DNA from: Chrysochromulina tobinii
Taxonomy: Eukaryota; Haptophyta; Prymnesiales; Chrysochromulinaceae
Assembly (NCBI GenBank): GCA_001275005.1
Contig: JWZX01002909.1
Location: 1 to 16,106, forward strand
DNA: 16,106 nucleotides
Reading direction: 5' to 3'
Positions 6,142-14,514 of this stretch are shown here, piece by piece. The translations under genes were made by a program, and so were the position numbers. Under the pieces are notes generated by a model. It did not search any database, was not told the DNA's origin, and saw only the letters and a list, made by a program, of their open reading frames with translations. Position 1 is the first letter of the stretch. Every line of letters starts with the position of its first letter.

Positions 6142-9100
6142 TCACTTCTTCGCGCCTTTCTTGGCTGCTTTTCTGGCTGCCCTCGCGGCGGCGGCCGCCT
6201 CCGCTGCCAACGCCTCGGCCTCCGCTGCTGCCGCTGCTGCCGCTGCCTCTGCTGCCAACCTTTCGGCCTCCGCCTTCTCGGCCGCCGCCTTCTCGGCCGC
6301 CGCCTTTTCGGCCGCTGCCTTCTCGGCCGCCGCCTTCTCGACCGCCAGCTTCGCGGCCGACGCCTTCGGAGACAGCTTCCTCTCGTACTTTTGGCTGCCT
6401 GACTTACCGAATCCATCCTTGCCGTCAGGGCTGACAATCTTTTTCGGGGACTTTTTCTTTCGAGGGCTGGGCGCTTTTTGTTCCACGACATGCATCGTCT
6501 GGAGGCCACCGTCAAGGTCCAAGCTTAAGGGCGAGCCAAGGATGTGGATGCCATCGATGCGAACGTAAACGAGGACGTCTGTCTGTGGAATCGACGAACG
6601 CCACGTCAGCTGATACTTGCCGTCCCTCAAATCGATGCAGCTCGACTCGACGTCAGTTGAAGCGCTGGCAACGCCGCAGGTGACGTTGCCACCCCCTGTT
6701 TTGCAATCGTTGCCGGCCTTGTCGCGAGTCTGCAGGCAAAAGGTGCACACGTAGCCCTTCCATTCGGAATCCTTGACTTCAGGCGGGGCAGTAGTGGCTG
6801 CCGGTGCGGCGAGAGTTGGCACCGCTGGTGCCATGACGGCCAGGAGTTCGGCGATGGAGGCGTTGGTGGGGGTTACCGGGCGCTTGAAGCTGTCTCGGCT
6901 GGCAGAAAGAGCGTCTCCCGACATCTTGAACGATCGACCAAGAGCAAAAGAGTTTTGAGAGGCCTCCTGAGAGGCCGATTTCATGGCCTGGGCAGGAGGC
7001 GGCTCGGGCACGGACGGAGCGCTGCTGATGAGAGTCGTGTTGCCACGGCTGAGTGCATTGATGCCTGCCTTCTTAACAAGGGCCTCGTAAAATGAGATAG
7101 GACCGTGGTCTTGCGGAGCACTGGGCGTTTTCAATTCCATGTACTGGCCGCAAAGGGGAAGCTCCGCCACCGGCACTTGGGTGGACAGCGCATATGGTTT
7201 GCCAGGCTCGACCGTGAAGAAGAGCGGCGAGCCTGGGATCGTGCCATCGCCCGGCTTGCAATTGTTCTGGCGGAGGCGCACATGGAGGACGTATTCGCCA
7301 GCTGCAGCTACCGAGAAGGCGACCTTGTACTCCTCTTGGAGCTGCTGATGGCGCTCACCGCCCTCGATGCCGCCATATGCAAAACCGATGTGTTCAGGAT
7401 CCATGCCGAGATCTTGAAGATGAAGCGAAGGCAGCTTGACAAGCGCTCGCGCCCGCAACGGTGATAAGTTGCGGCCACCAGATGCCTGCTCGTAAAGTTC
7501 GTCTCGTTCTCGAGCGCGTGCGCGCTCCCTCTCAGAATCAAGTGCAACTCGTCGCGACCATAGTTCAATATCTTTTCGGGGCGACGTGTTGACCCGCGGC
7601 GCACCGTATCCTTGCGACGAAGCCGAGCGAGCCGTGAGAGTCCCGACGGCTCCCTCTTGAGTCTCCTCCTGAATCTTGGAGAGCGCGTCCAGACGAGGGG
7701 AGAGCCCTTCCACGTGAGGAGGAATCCACATGGAACGTGGCGAGGGACGCCAGGCCAGGGGAAGGCCACATTCGTTGTACACTTCCTCGTGCTGCACGCA
7801 GACCTCCAGCTCTGACTTTGTGGCATGGGCGAGCTCACCGCGCTCGTCTCGAAAGCTGACGTAAAAGTGCGTGGGGACGCACGCAATTGCTGGCGCCATG
7901 GGGGGCTTCACCGAGCATTGTGAAGCCGACGGCGTCACGCCCGAGATGTAGCACTGGAAAGGGCTGCCGGGAAGCGGCTCCCCAAAGATGCCGTGGCTCT
8001 TGAGCAGCGAGACACTCACCGTGCAAGCGCCCCACGTGATGGGCTTGAAGCGCACCGTGTAGGTGCCATCGCCATTGTCCGTGATCCTTGCATGGATGCG
8101 AGTGCCCTGGGACGTGCAGCGGATGCATACCAGGAAGGTGTCGCCGCCATCCGGCTGCTGGCTGCCAGTCTCATCGAAAGCTTCAATCGTGAATTGCGTC
8201 GGAGTGCCGAGAGTGCCTCTGCGAAGTCCGTCGCCCGAGAGTCGACACCACTTCGCTTCGGTCGGCGAAGCTCTCGTTGCATTTCGATCGTCCTTGGTGC
8301 GTGCGAGCGCTGCATGTGCTGAGGCCGTCTGATGTGCCTCCATCGCCTGCGCAGTCGATGCCTCGGCTTTGACTGCTGCTCTGGACGAGAGCGCGACCGC
8401 CGTCATCGCTTTCTGACCAGCAGTATTCGCGGACTTGACCGCTTCAAGCTTCATCCGACCCTCGCCCTTTTCGTCCGCGGCGGCATTGAGCGCCAGAGGA
8501 GCCTTCTGCCTGGCATCGAGATCCGCAGCCTTCCGTAGCTGCTCCAGCTCCTGATACGTTTCGCTCAAGCTGTGGGCCATCTTCTCCTCCTTGTGCAACT
8601 CCTCCAAGGCGGCCTGCTCCAGGCTCTGCGCTTCCCGGATCGCAGCTGCGAGATCTACGGCATCCTTCTGGTCTTGAATCATTGCATCGTACTCCTCCAC
8701 CACACTCCTCGCCAACATCTCCTTTCGCTCATGCGCGTCGCGTGCCTTCTGACGCGCCCTCTTTGCGGCCTGGTTCGCCTTGTCGGCGATCGCCTCAAGC
8801 TCGCACGCATCAGCGTCCAACCGATTCGCCTCCAGCAGGAGCGAGTCCGTGTTCGCCGTAAGTGCGGCGTACTCAACCATCACATCGGCAATCTTCTCAT
8901 CGAACGAGTTGATTGCAGCCTGGTGCGCGTGTACCTCATTGTTGACCACCGTGGCGATTTCTCGAGCCTTGTTGGCCGTAAAGTCAGCCTTTCGACTCTC
9001 GTACTCCGTGCGTTCAGCGATCGCCTTGCCGGATTTCGCACCTCCCCGGGCCGCTTTGCGAGCAACTTCAGCCTTCGCATCGAGCTCGGCGAGTACGAGG

Positions 9101-10413
9101 TTCTTCTCGGCAGCCAAGACCTCCGTGGCTTTCATGAGCTCGACCCGGGCCGCCTTATCGCGCTCCAGCTCGAGCTTCTTGTCAAAGGTCTCCTGCGCCA
9201 CGCGAGCAGCTTGTTCCCACACGCTCTTGGCCTGCTCTGCCACCTTTCGTGAACTTGCTGCAGCTTTGAGCTCCATTATCGATTCCGCTTCCACCTCCTT
9301 GGCCGCCGCCTCCTCTGCTGCAAGTGTCGCCACGGCTGCATCGGCCTCCTGCTTCACTGCCTCGACGCCAGGTCTGGAAAGACGAACTGCCGCCGCCTTT
9401 TCAGCCGCGTCCTCCGCGGTGCGTCTGCCAGTGGTCATCCTGGCAGCCTTGGACTTGGCCGCCACCACCCGAGCGGCAGCGTCCAAGGCAGCCTGCCGAG
9501 CCTTCACAGTGTCCGTCTCGGCCTCTTCGAGGACTTTGTTCGCAAGCATAGATGCGTCCCTCGCTGCCGCGGCTGCCCGTGCGATCGCCTTGCCCGCATT
9601 CAGCTTGGCCACTAGCTCCCAGCACGTGATGACGACCTCGACCGCTTTGCGCGCCGCAGACTGTGCCGCGGCCAGGGCGCCGGCGTCGGTAGCAGCCTGC
9701 ATCATGCTCAGCGTAGCATCTATTCGGGACTTTGCAGCAGTCTCGGAGAGGGCCTTTGCGGCGGTCACGCGCGCAAAGGCGGCCTTTGCAAGGAATGCTT
9801 TCGCATTTGCCTCGGATGAGGGTCGCAGCGCTGCGTCCTCCTCCGCCTTTGTAGACGCCTCCTCCATGGTGCGCGTGGCGTCTGCTCGTGCCCGTGCCGC
9901 AGCTGCTTCATATTCGGCGCGGATCTTGTTTGCGCTCACGGCCTTATTCCATGCCAGCTGCGCCTCCGTGCTAGAATCTTCCGCGAGGATATGCGCTTCC
10001 TCGGCCTCGGCGCAAGCCTTCTCCACCATCTCAATTGCATGCATCGCCATCCGCTTTGCTTGCTCGGCAGTCTCTTCGTCGAATACCTCACCAAGTGATT
10101 TCTCTGCTACCAGCTCTGCCACCTTGGTGACCGCTCTTTGAGCTGAAGCTGAGGTATTCAGCATAGCTTCCAATGCCGCCGTTGCTCTCTTGTCGTTCTT
10201 CCATGCAAGCGCTGATGCTGCAGCTGCCGCCTCGACCACATCATTCATGTCGTTGGGAGAGCCGTTGGCGCCTTTGGCTTTTTCGTGCAGCTCACCTTGG
10301 GTGTCTTGGCGCGAGATACCTTTGGTTTTCAGTGATGATCCTTGCTCAGCCGAAGCATCATCATTCAGACCACCATCGGAGCTCAGGATTGCGATCTTAG
10401 GGCTGCGGCTCAT
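6142..10413 (-). CDS. Large Ala-rich coiled-coil protein with three filamin repeats
   Basis: The chosen start (ATG at 10413, MSRSPKIAIL) gives 1423 residues in one exon. Residues about 60-690 are almost entirely Ala/Glu/Lys/Arg-rich helix, a long rod or coiled coil. A filamin (ABP280) Ig-like repeat follows at about 720-821, with DNGDGTYTVRF and LPGSPFQCYI. A second repeat starts near 831 but is split by an insertion of about 150 charged residues (877-1024) before EYVLHVRL and IPGSPLFFTVEPG. A third lies at about 1214-1300 (RDGKYQLTWRSS, ILGSPLSLDL). The tail is Lys-rich (SPRKKKSPKK), then AAAEK repeats, ending KKGAKK. Filamin repeats serve as actin cross-linker rods and docking sites, but no calponin-homology actin-binding domain is seen. 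In-frame ATGs at 10542, 10602 and 10695 allow a longer N-terminus. Confidence 0.85.
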   Translation of the reverse strand: MSRSPKIAILSSDGGLNDDASAEQGSSLKTKGISRQDTQGELHEKAKGANGSPNDMNDVVEAAAAASALAWKNDKRATAALEAMLNTSASAQRAVTKVAELVAEKSLGEVFDEETAEQAKRMAMHAIEMVEKACAEAEEAHILAEDSSTEAQLAWNKAVSANKIRAEYEAAAARARADATRTMEEASTKAEEDAALRPSSEANAKAFLAKAAFARVTAAKALSETAAKSRIDATLSMMQAATDAGALAAAQSAARKAVEVVITCWELVAKLNAGKAIARAAAAARDASMLANKVLEEAETDTVKARQAALDAAARVVAAKSKAARMTTGRRTAEDAAEKAAAVRLSRPGVEAVKQEADAAVATLAAEEAAAKEVEAESIMELKAAASSRKVAEQAKSVWEQAARVAQETFDKKLELERDKAARVELMKATEVLAAEKNLVLAELDAKAEVARKAARGGAKSGKAIAERTEYESRKADFTANKAREIATVVNNEVHAHQAAINSFDEKIADVMVEYAALTANTDSLLLEANRLDADACELEAIADKANQAAKRARQKARDAHERKEMLARSVVEEYDAMIQDQKDAVDLAAAIREAQSLEQAALEELHKEEKMAHSLSETYQELEQLRKAADLDARQKAPLALNAAADEKGEGRMKLEAVKSANTAGQKAMTAVALSSRAAVKAEASTAQAMEAHQTASAHAALARTKDDRNATRASPTEAKWCRLSGDGLRRGTLGTPTQFTIEAFDETGSQQPDGGDTFLVCIRCTSQGTRIHARITDNGDGTYTVRFKPITWGACTVSVSLLKSHGIFGEPLPGSPFQCYISGVTPSASQCSVKPPMAPAIACVPTHFYVSFRDERGELAHATKSELEVCVQHEEVYNECGLPLAWRPSPRSMWIPPHVEGLSPRLDALSKIQEETQEGAVGTLTARSASSQGYGAPRVNTSPRKDIELWSRRVALDSERERARARERDELYEQASGGRNLSPLRARALVKLPSLHLQDLGMDPEHIGFAYGGIEGGERHQQLQEEYKVAFSVAAAGEYVLHVRLRQNNCKPGDGTIPGSPLFFTVEPGKPYALSTQVPVAELPLCGQYMELKTPSAPQDHGPISFYEALVKKAGINALSRGNTTLISSAPSVPEPPPAQAMKSASQEASQNSFALGRSFKMSGDALSASRDSFKRPVTPTNASIAELLAVMAPAVPTLAAPAATTAPPEVKDSEWKGYVCTFCLQTRDKAGNDCKTGGGNVTCGVASASTDVESSCIDLRDGKYQLTWRSSIPQTDVLVYVRIDGIHILGSPLSLDLDGGLQTMHVVEQKAPSPRKKKSPKKIVSPDGKDGFGKSGSQKYERKLSPKASAAKLAVEKAAAEKAAAEKAAAEKAAAEKAEAERLAAEAAAAAAAAEAEALAAEAAAAARAARKAAKKGAKK
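6266..6345 (-). repeat. 15-nt tandem repeat encoding AAAEK units
   Basis: About five near-identical units of GCCGCCGCCTTCTCG on the plus strand read as Ala-Ala-Ala-Glu-Lys on the coding strand near the C-terminus of the filamin-repeat protein. Single-base variants (TTTTCG, GCTGCC) show that it is no longer perfectly homogenised. The unit fits helix periodicity. Confidence 0.85.
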
Positions 10414-10939
10414 GGTGTGCGGCCTCACCCCTTCCGCTCGCCCGACGCGAACGACTTTCGAGCCGGGATCTTCCCCCGGCGCGTTCGGGAAGCTTTCGAT
10501 TCGATCGCCTTCCGCGGCGAAAGTGCTTCGTTTCGCAAACATAAAGTTGTGAAACCATTTGTGTTCTGCGATATGCGTCTTGTCTTGTGTATTCTCGAAC
10601 ATCTGCCTGACAGAAGATTTGTGAGATCGGGACTGTCCACCGTCTACCACGTCGATGAGCTTGGAAAGAACTTGTAAAGTACCGGTACAGTACATGTGTA
10701 CGCCCGGGCAAGGTGCCCGGGAGGCAGAGGCCCTTGCCGGGAGGAACCGGACCAGGTCGATGTAGGGGAAGGAAGCCTTCGTGTCCTGAAGAGCGACTAC
10801 CAATCCGGAAACTAGGGCCACGCTGGGAACCTATACACTTGAGGGCCGCGCTCGGAGTTGTGTGCAGACCCAATTTATGTGCACAACCTATGAAGGGTGA
10901 AAGCGAGCGCCCGAAACCAAAATAAGACAAAAAAACTAC
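10414..10939. promoter_or_regulatory. Divergent intergenic region between filamin-repeat gene and kinase gene
   Basis: This 526-bp gap must hold the promoters of both genes if the filamin gene starts at 10413. It contains a perfect palindrome, GTACCGGTAC (10679-10688), a GC hairpin with arms CCCGGGCA and TGCCCGGG around AGG (10703-10721), and a near copy of the inverted arm at 10731-10740 (CCTTGCCGGG). The minus strand stays open in the filamin frame up to 10821, so part of this may be coding. A-rich sequence (AAAATAAGACAAAAAAAC) precedes the kinase ATG. Confidence 0.45.
10703..10721. repeat. 8-bp GC inverted repeat in the divergent promoter
   Basis: CCCGGGCA and its exact complement TGCCCGGG are separated by AGG, 15 bp from the GTACCGGTAC palindrome. 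It is a candidate protein-binding palindrome or leader hairpin; the function is unknown. Confidence 0.6.
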
Positions 10940-12376
10940 ATGCGGGACGTCCTCTCGCGTGCGTGCGGCAGCAGCGATTACGGCGTCTCTTCCGATGATT
11001 TCATGGCGAGATTGGACGCGGCCGAAGCTCGAGACGCAGAGGTGGCGCTTGGTGTGCCGACTCCAGCCTCGACGGCGTCGGCACCGCGGCCAGCCAAAAA
11101 GCCGCTTCAGCCGTCGAACAGGAAGCCTTGTGCGCCGCAGTCCAGCACGCCGTCGCGTGAGTGTCGCGACAGCACTTTCGGCAGCAGCAACCAAGCTCGG
11201 CGTGCGGTGGCGGCCAAGGCCAAGGCGAAGCTTCGGGGGCACATGAAGGCCAAGGTTGCCTTGCAGCAGGGCAGCCGTGCGGCCTCCGACCCTTCAAGGT
11301 CGCTCGCTGCCGCGGGCTACGAGGTGTTAGGTCCCATCGCTGCTGGGGCCTTCTCAACCATCCTGCGGTGTCGCCGTAGGGCCATTCCAATACCATCCGC
11401 AGACAGCACTGGCGGCGGCAGCGCTGAGGCGCGTGACGAGAGTGGCCGTGGGCGTGGCGAGCTCGTGGCAGTGAAGAGCTTCGACATGTTCAAGTGCAGC
11501 AGCATCCCTGAAGTTGGCGAGGCGCGCGACCGAGAGCTGGGCGTGCTGCGACTGCTGCGAAAGGCGGCGTGCGACCCGTACCCGTCCGGCCATCCGCATA
11601 TTGCGAACATGCTCGCAGAGCTGGGCGACGTGCACGCGCAGCACCAGCACGCGGTGCTCGAATACTCCGCTGGAGGCTCGCTCGCGAAGCACCTTCAATC
11701 GCTCAAGAAGGGGTCGGAGAATGCGCGCGCGATGGCCTTGGCCCTAACGAGAGCCATTGCCACAGGAGCTGTGGTCGCCGAGACGGAGCTGCCGGGGATG
11801 CCGATAGGCGTCGTGGCCATTGCAACACGCCAACTCGGGTCCGCTCTCGCCCACCTGCATTCCCTTGACATTTGCCACCGCGATATCAAGCCCGCGAACA
11901 TTTTACTGAGCGCGAGTGGCAGCGGCGGCGGCGGCGGCGGCGGCGGCACAGCTGTTACGGCAGAGACCATCCAGCTCAAGCTCTGCGACTTTGGGTTTGC
12001 TTGCGTATGCGCCCATCACGGCGCTGAGGAACGGCTCACCGAATGGTTTGGGACGCCGATGTATGCGGCGGCCGAGATCGCCTCTCCGGCGCAGACGCAG
12101 GCCAACGGCTACTTGGGCAAGCCCGTCGACATGTGGGCACTCGGATGCGTCGTCTTCGAGATGCTCCATCGTCGGCCGGCGTTCGCCGCGGAGGAGCGGT
12201 TTGAGCTTGAAAACCTGATCCGCCGCGCCAAGCACGCGCCTATTGACAAGCGCGTGCCGGCCGACGCGCGCGAGCTCATCAAGGGCTTGCTCGACGCGCA
12301 GCCGCAGCGGCGGCTCACGGCGCGGCAGGTACTCGACGAGTCTTCGTGGGTAGCGGCGGGGGCGAGCGGAGGCTGA
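10940..12376 (+). CDS. Serine/threonine protein kinase
   Basis: A single-exon frame of 478 residues. The first roughly 125 residues are a low-complexity Ser/Ala/Lys-rich region. The kinase domain spans about 127-470. All catalytic residues are visible: VAVK (Lys179), helix-C Glu in EARDREL (about Glu199), HRDIKPAN (Asp315, Lys317, Asn320), DFG (350-352), GTPMYAAAE in place of APE, and DMWALGCVVFEML. HRDIKPAN and GTPMY mark it as a Ser/Thr rather than a Tyr kinase. Oddities are a weak glycine loop (IAAGAFST, first Gly replaced by Ala), an insertion of about 20 residues before VAVK, one of about 30 residues near 258-288, and a Gly8 run between HRD and DFG. It is probably active. The group (CAMK- or NEK-like) cannot be fixed by eye. 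Confidence 0.9.
   Translation: MRDVLSRACGSSDYGVSSDDFMARLDAAEARDAEVALGVPTPASTASAPRPAKKPLQPSNRKPCAPQSSTPSRECRDSTFGSSNQARRAVAAKAKAKLRGHMKAKVALQQGSRAASDPSRSLAAAGYEVLGPIAAGAFSTILRCRRRAIPIPSADSTGGGSAEARDESGRGRGELVAVKSFDMFKCSSIPEVGEARDRELGVLRLLRKAACDPYPSGHPHIANMLAELGDVHAQHQHAVLEYSAGGSLAKHLQSLKKGSENARAMALALTRAIATGAVVAETELPGMPIGVVAIATRQLGSALAHLHSLDICHRDIKPANILLSASGSGGGGGGGGTAVTAETIQLKLCDFGFACVCAHHGAEERLTEWFGTPMYAAAEIASPAQTQANGYLGKPVDMWALGCVVFEMLHRRPAFAAEERFELENLIRRAKHAPIDKRVPADARELIKGLLDAQPQRRLTARQVLDESSWVAAGASGG
11924..11947 (+). repeat. (GGC)8 trinucleotide run in the kinase catalytic region
   Basis: Eight perfect GGC codons encode Gly8 in the loop between HRDIKPANILL and the DFG strand. A perfect microsatellite inside a catalytic domain is likely to vary in length. 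Confidence 0.9.
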
Positions 12377-12665
12377 CGGGGCGAGCGGCATGTGCATGTT
12401 GAGTGACCGCGCGACGGCGTGCGTACGAGCTGCAACATGACTCATGCGAGCCAGGTCAGCTCTCGGCTGCGAGCGGCAGGCGCTACATATGGTGACCAAG
12501 CTCCACGGCGGCGCGCGCACCGGCGGGGGAGAGTCGTCTAGACTAGAGTCGTCTACAGTGCATCTCCTTCTGTCCAGTGGCTCGCCCGTATTCCCGTCAC
12601 TTCGGTGTGTCTTTTTCAGGCAAGTTTCGCGAGACCCCACGAGGCTGGAGGCTGTAGCTCGACTG
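12377..12665 (+). promoter_or_regulatory. Gap between kinase and Der genes, promoter/leader of Der
   Basis: No gene is seen. It contains a 15-bp tandem duplication based on AGAGTCGTCTA (12530 and 12545). TGTCTTTTTCAG ends at 12619, a good splice acceptor 46 bp before the Der ATG, so a 5'-leader intron is possible. The Der frame is open upstream to an ATG at 12444, but that extension lacks protein character and would bury the leader peptide. Confidence 0.4.
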
Positions 12666-14488
12666 ATGGCGGCATTCAATCTGCGAGGACTCCTCGTCCT
12701 CGCGTCGTGCACCTCGCTGACCGGGCTGCTCCCGCCGAAGGCCCCATTGGTGCCGCGGTGCAGCATGCCCATGGCCCTCGCCCCCTCGCCCGAGCCGGCC
12801 GAGGCGTTTGACGAGCTTGCCTCGCTGTTCGAGGAGCCGGCAGCGGAGGCGGACGCCTCTGCGGCGCATGCCGAAGCGGCAGAGGAGCCAGCCTCTACAC
12901 GCCGCAAGAGCCGGCGCAAGAAGGCAATGATCGCCGTGGTTGGTCGGCCCAACGTGGGCAAGTCGACCATCGCCAACCGCCTTACCCAAAATTTCCACGA
13001 GGGCGGCCTCGTATTCAACGAGGCGGGCGTGACGCGCGACCGCACGTACGGCGAGGGCTTCTGGGGCGGGCACGAGTTCACGGTGGTGGACACGGGCGGC
13101 ATCGTCTTTGACGACAAGGAGGGCGAGGTCTTCCTACCGCAGATCCGACAGCAGGCCATGCTCGGCATCGCCGAGGCGTCCTCGGTGCTCCTCGTCGTCG
13201 ACGGGCAGACGGGCAAGACCGTGCTGGACGAGCAGATCTCCGCCTTTTTGCGCCGTCAGAAGGTGCCGGTGGTCCTCGCGGTCAATAAGTGCGAATCGAC
13301 GGTCGACGGCGCCATGCAGGCGGCCGACTTTTGGTCTCTTGGTCTGGGCAACCCGTTCCCTGTGTCTGGTCTGCACGGCACAGGAATGGGCGACGTGATG
13401 GATGAGCTCATCAAGCCGCTGCCGCCGCCGCCCGAGGAGGGAGAGGGGTGCGTGCTGCGCCTGCTCATGGGCCGTTGATGGCCATCGGGGCTGCCTCGGT
13501 GTGAATGCCTCTGTGTGAAGTTCTCTGAGCTCATCGCATGCTGATTGCCACCCTCATTGCATGCTGGTCGAGCGCCTTCTCTTCTGGGCCACCCTCATTG
13601 CATGCTGAGCGCCTCCTCTTCTGGGCGCTCAGGTACGACGACGCTACGGACGAGCTGCGCGTTGCGTTGCTCGGGCGCCCCAATGTGGGCAAGTCCTCCT
13701 TGCTTAACAAGCTGACTGGCACAGAGCGCTCCATTGTGTCTGACGAGGCCGGCACCACGCGTGACGCCATCGACCAGACCGTGTACAACCACGGCACCAA
13801 GTTCACGTTTGTCGACACGGCGGGGGTGCGTCGTGCCGCCAAGGTGCGCAAAGGCATCGAGGAGCTCATGGTGCGCCGCTCGCTCAAGGCCGGCAAGCGC
13901 TCGGACGTGTGCTTGCTCGTCATCGACGCGACGGAGGGCGTCTCGGAGCAGGAGAGCCGACTCGCGCGCTTTATCGTCGAGTCGGGGCGCGCGTGTGTCG
14001 TCCTCATCAACAAGTGGGACCTCGTCCCAAATAAGGATGACGCGCTGTACCGCACGTCCAAAAAGTACCTGCAGAAACGGCTGCCACAGATCGCGTGGGC
14101 CAAGTCGCTCTATGTGTCCGCCAAGACGGGACTGCGCACGAGCGATGTCTTCGATGCCTGCCGCGAGGCCGCCGCACAGCACCGTCGGCGCGTGAGCACC
14201 GCCGTGATGAACGAAATCCTAGAGGATGGGGTGCGCTGGCAGAAGCCGCCCGCCACCTCGACTGGCCGGCAGGGCAACATCTACTACTGTGCCCAGGTGG
14301 CCAAGCAGCCACCCACGATCGCCATCTTCTGCAACGATCCTGAGCTCTTCACGGGCACATACCGTCGCTACCTCGAGAGCCATTTCCGCAAGGCTCTCAG
14401 CTTTGAGGGATCACCCATTCGGCTCCTCTGGCGCGGCCGACCTCGGCGTGAGGTAGCCCCAGGCGCGAAATCCGCAAAGTTGGACTGA
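12666..14488 (+). CDS. der: Der/EngA double-GTPase ribosome assembly factor, probably plastid-targeted (two exons)
   Basis: Exon 1 is 12666-13447 and exon 2 is 13633-14488, giving 545 residues. Der assembles the large ribosomal subunit of bacteria and plastids (family knowledge). GTPase domain 1 shows GRPNVGKS (93-100), GVTRDR, DTGG (142-145) and NKCES, the NKxE variant I recall from plant plastid homologues. Domain 2 shows GRPNVGKS (275-282), AGTTRDA, DTAG and NKWD (387-390). The C-terminus has the KH-like domain (DPELFTGTYRRYLESHFRKA, then FEGSPIRLLWRGR). Residues 1-86 precede the bacterial core and begin with a hydrophobic leader (LRGLLVLASCTSLTGLL) then a Pro/Ala/Glu-rich stretch, as in bipartite leaders for secondary plastids. 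The start was chosen because it exposes that leader. The host is thus inferred to be a plastid-bearing alga. Confidence 0.92.
13448..13632 (+). other. 185-nt GT-AG intron between the two Der GTPase domains
   Basis: The donor is GTGCGTGC and the acceptor GCGCTCAG. The intron splits a Gly codon (GG then G) and joins GEG to YDDATDELR, restoring the family order of the two G domains. Unspliced, the frame ends at 13476-13478 after CVLRLLMGR, losing domain 2. Strongly supported by homology on both sides. Confidence 0.9.
13547..13625 (+). repeat. 41-bp tandem duplication within the Der intron
   Basis: Two copies, at 13547-13587 and 13588-13625, share GCCACCCTCATTGCATGCTG at their start and CTTCTGGG at their end; the second has a small deletion. 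A third, shorter TCATCGCATGCTG lies just upstream (13531-13543). The duplicate reaches to within 7 bp of the acceptor. Confidence 0.85.
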
Positions 14489-14514
14489 TTGGACGAAATC
14501 CGCAAAGTTGGACT
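14466..14514 (+). repeat. 21-bp direct repeat spanning the Der stop codon
   Basis: The word starting CGAAATCCGCAAAGTTGGAC occurs at 14466-14486 and again at 14494-14514, period 28 bp. The first copy encodes the last residues (KSAKLD) and part of the stop codon, and the second is in the 3' untranslated region. Confidence 0.85.

Noticed and set aside
8780-10141. 453-codon plus-strand Ser/Ala-rich frame
   Set aside because: It is the antisense shadow of the Ala/Glu/Lys rod of the filamin-repeat protein; no start context or domain.
12444-12665. 74-residue N-terminal extension of Der
   Set aside because: It would place the hydrophobic leader internally, it has no protein character, and it contains a likely leader-intron acceptor at 12619.
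11903-13216. 437-codon minus-strand frame
   Set aside because: It overlaps both the kinase and Der coding regions, whose catalytic motifs are intact, and has no recognisable domain.
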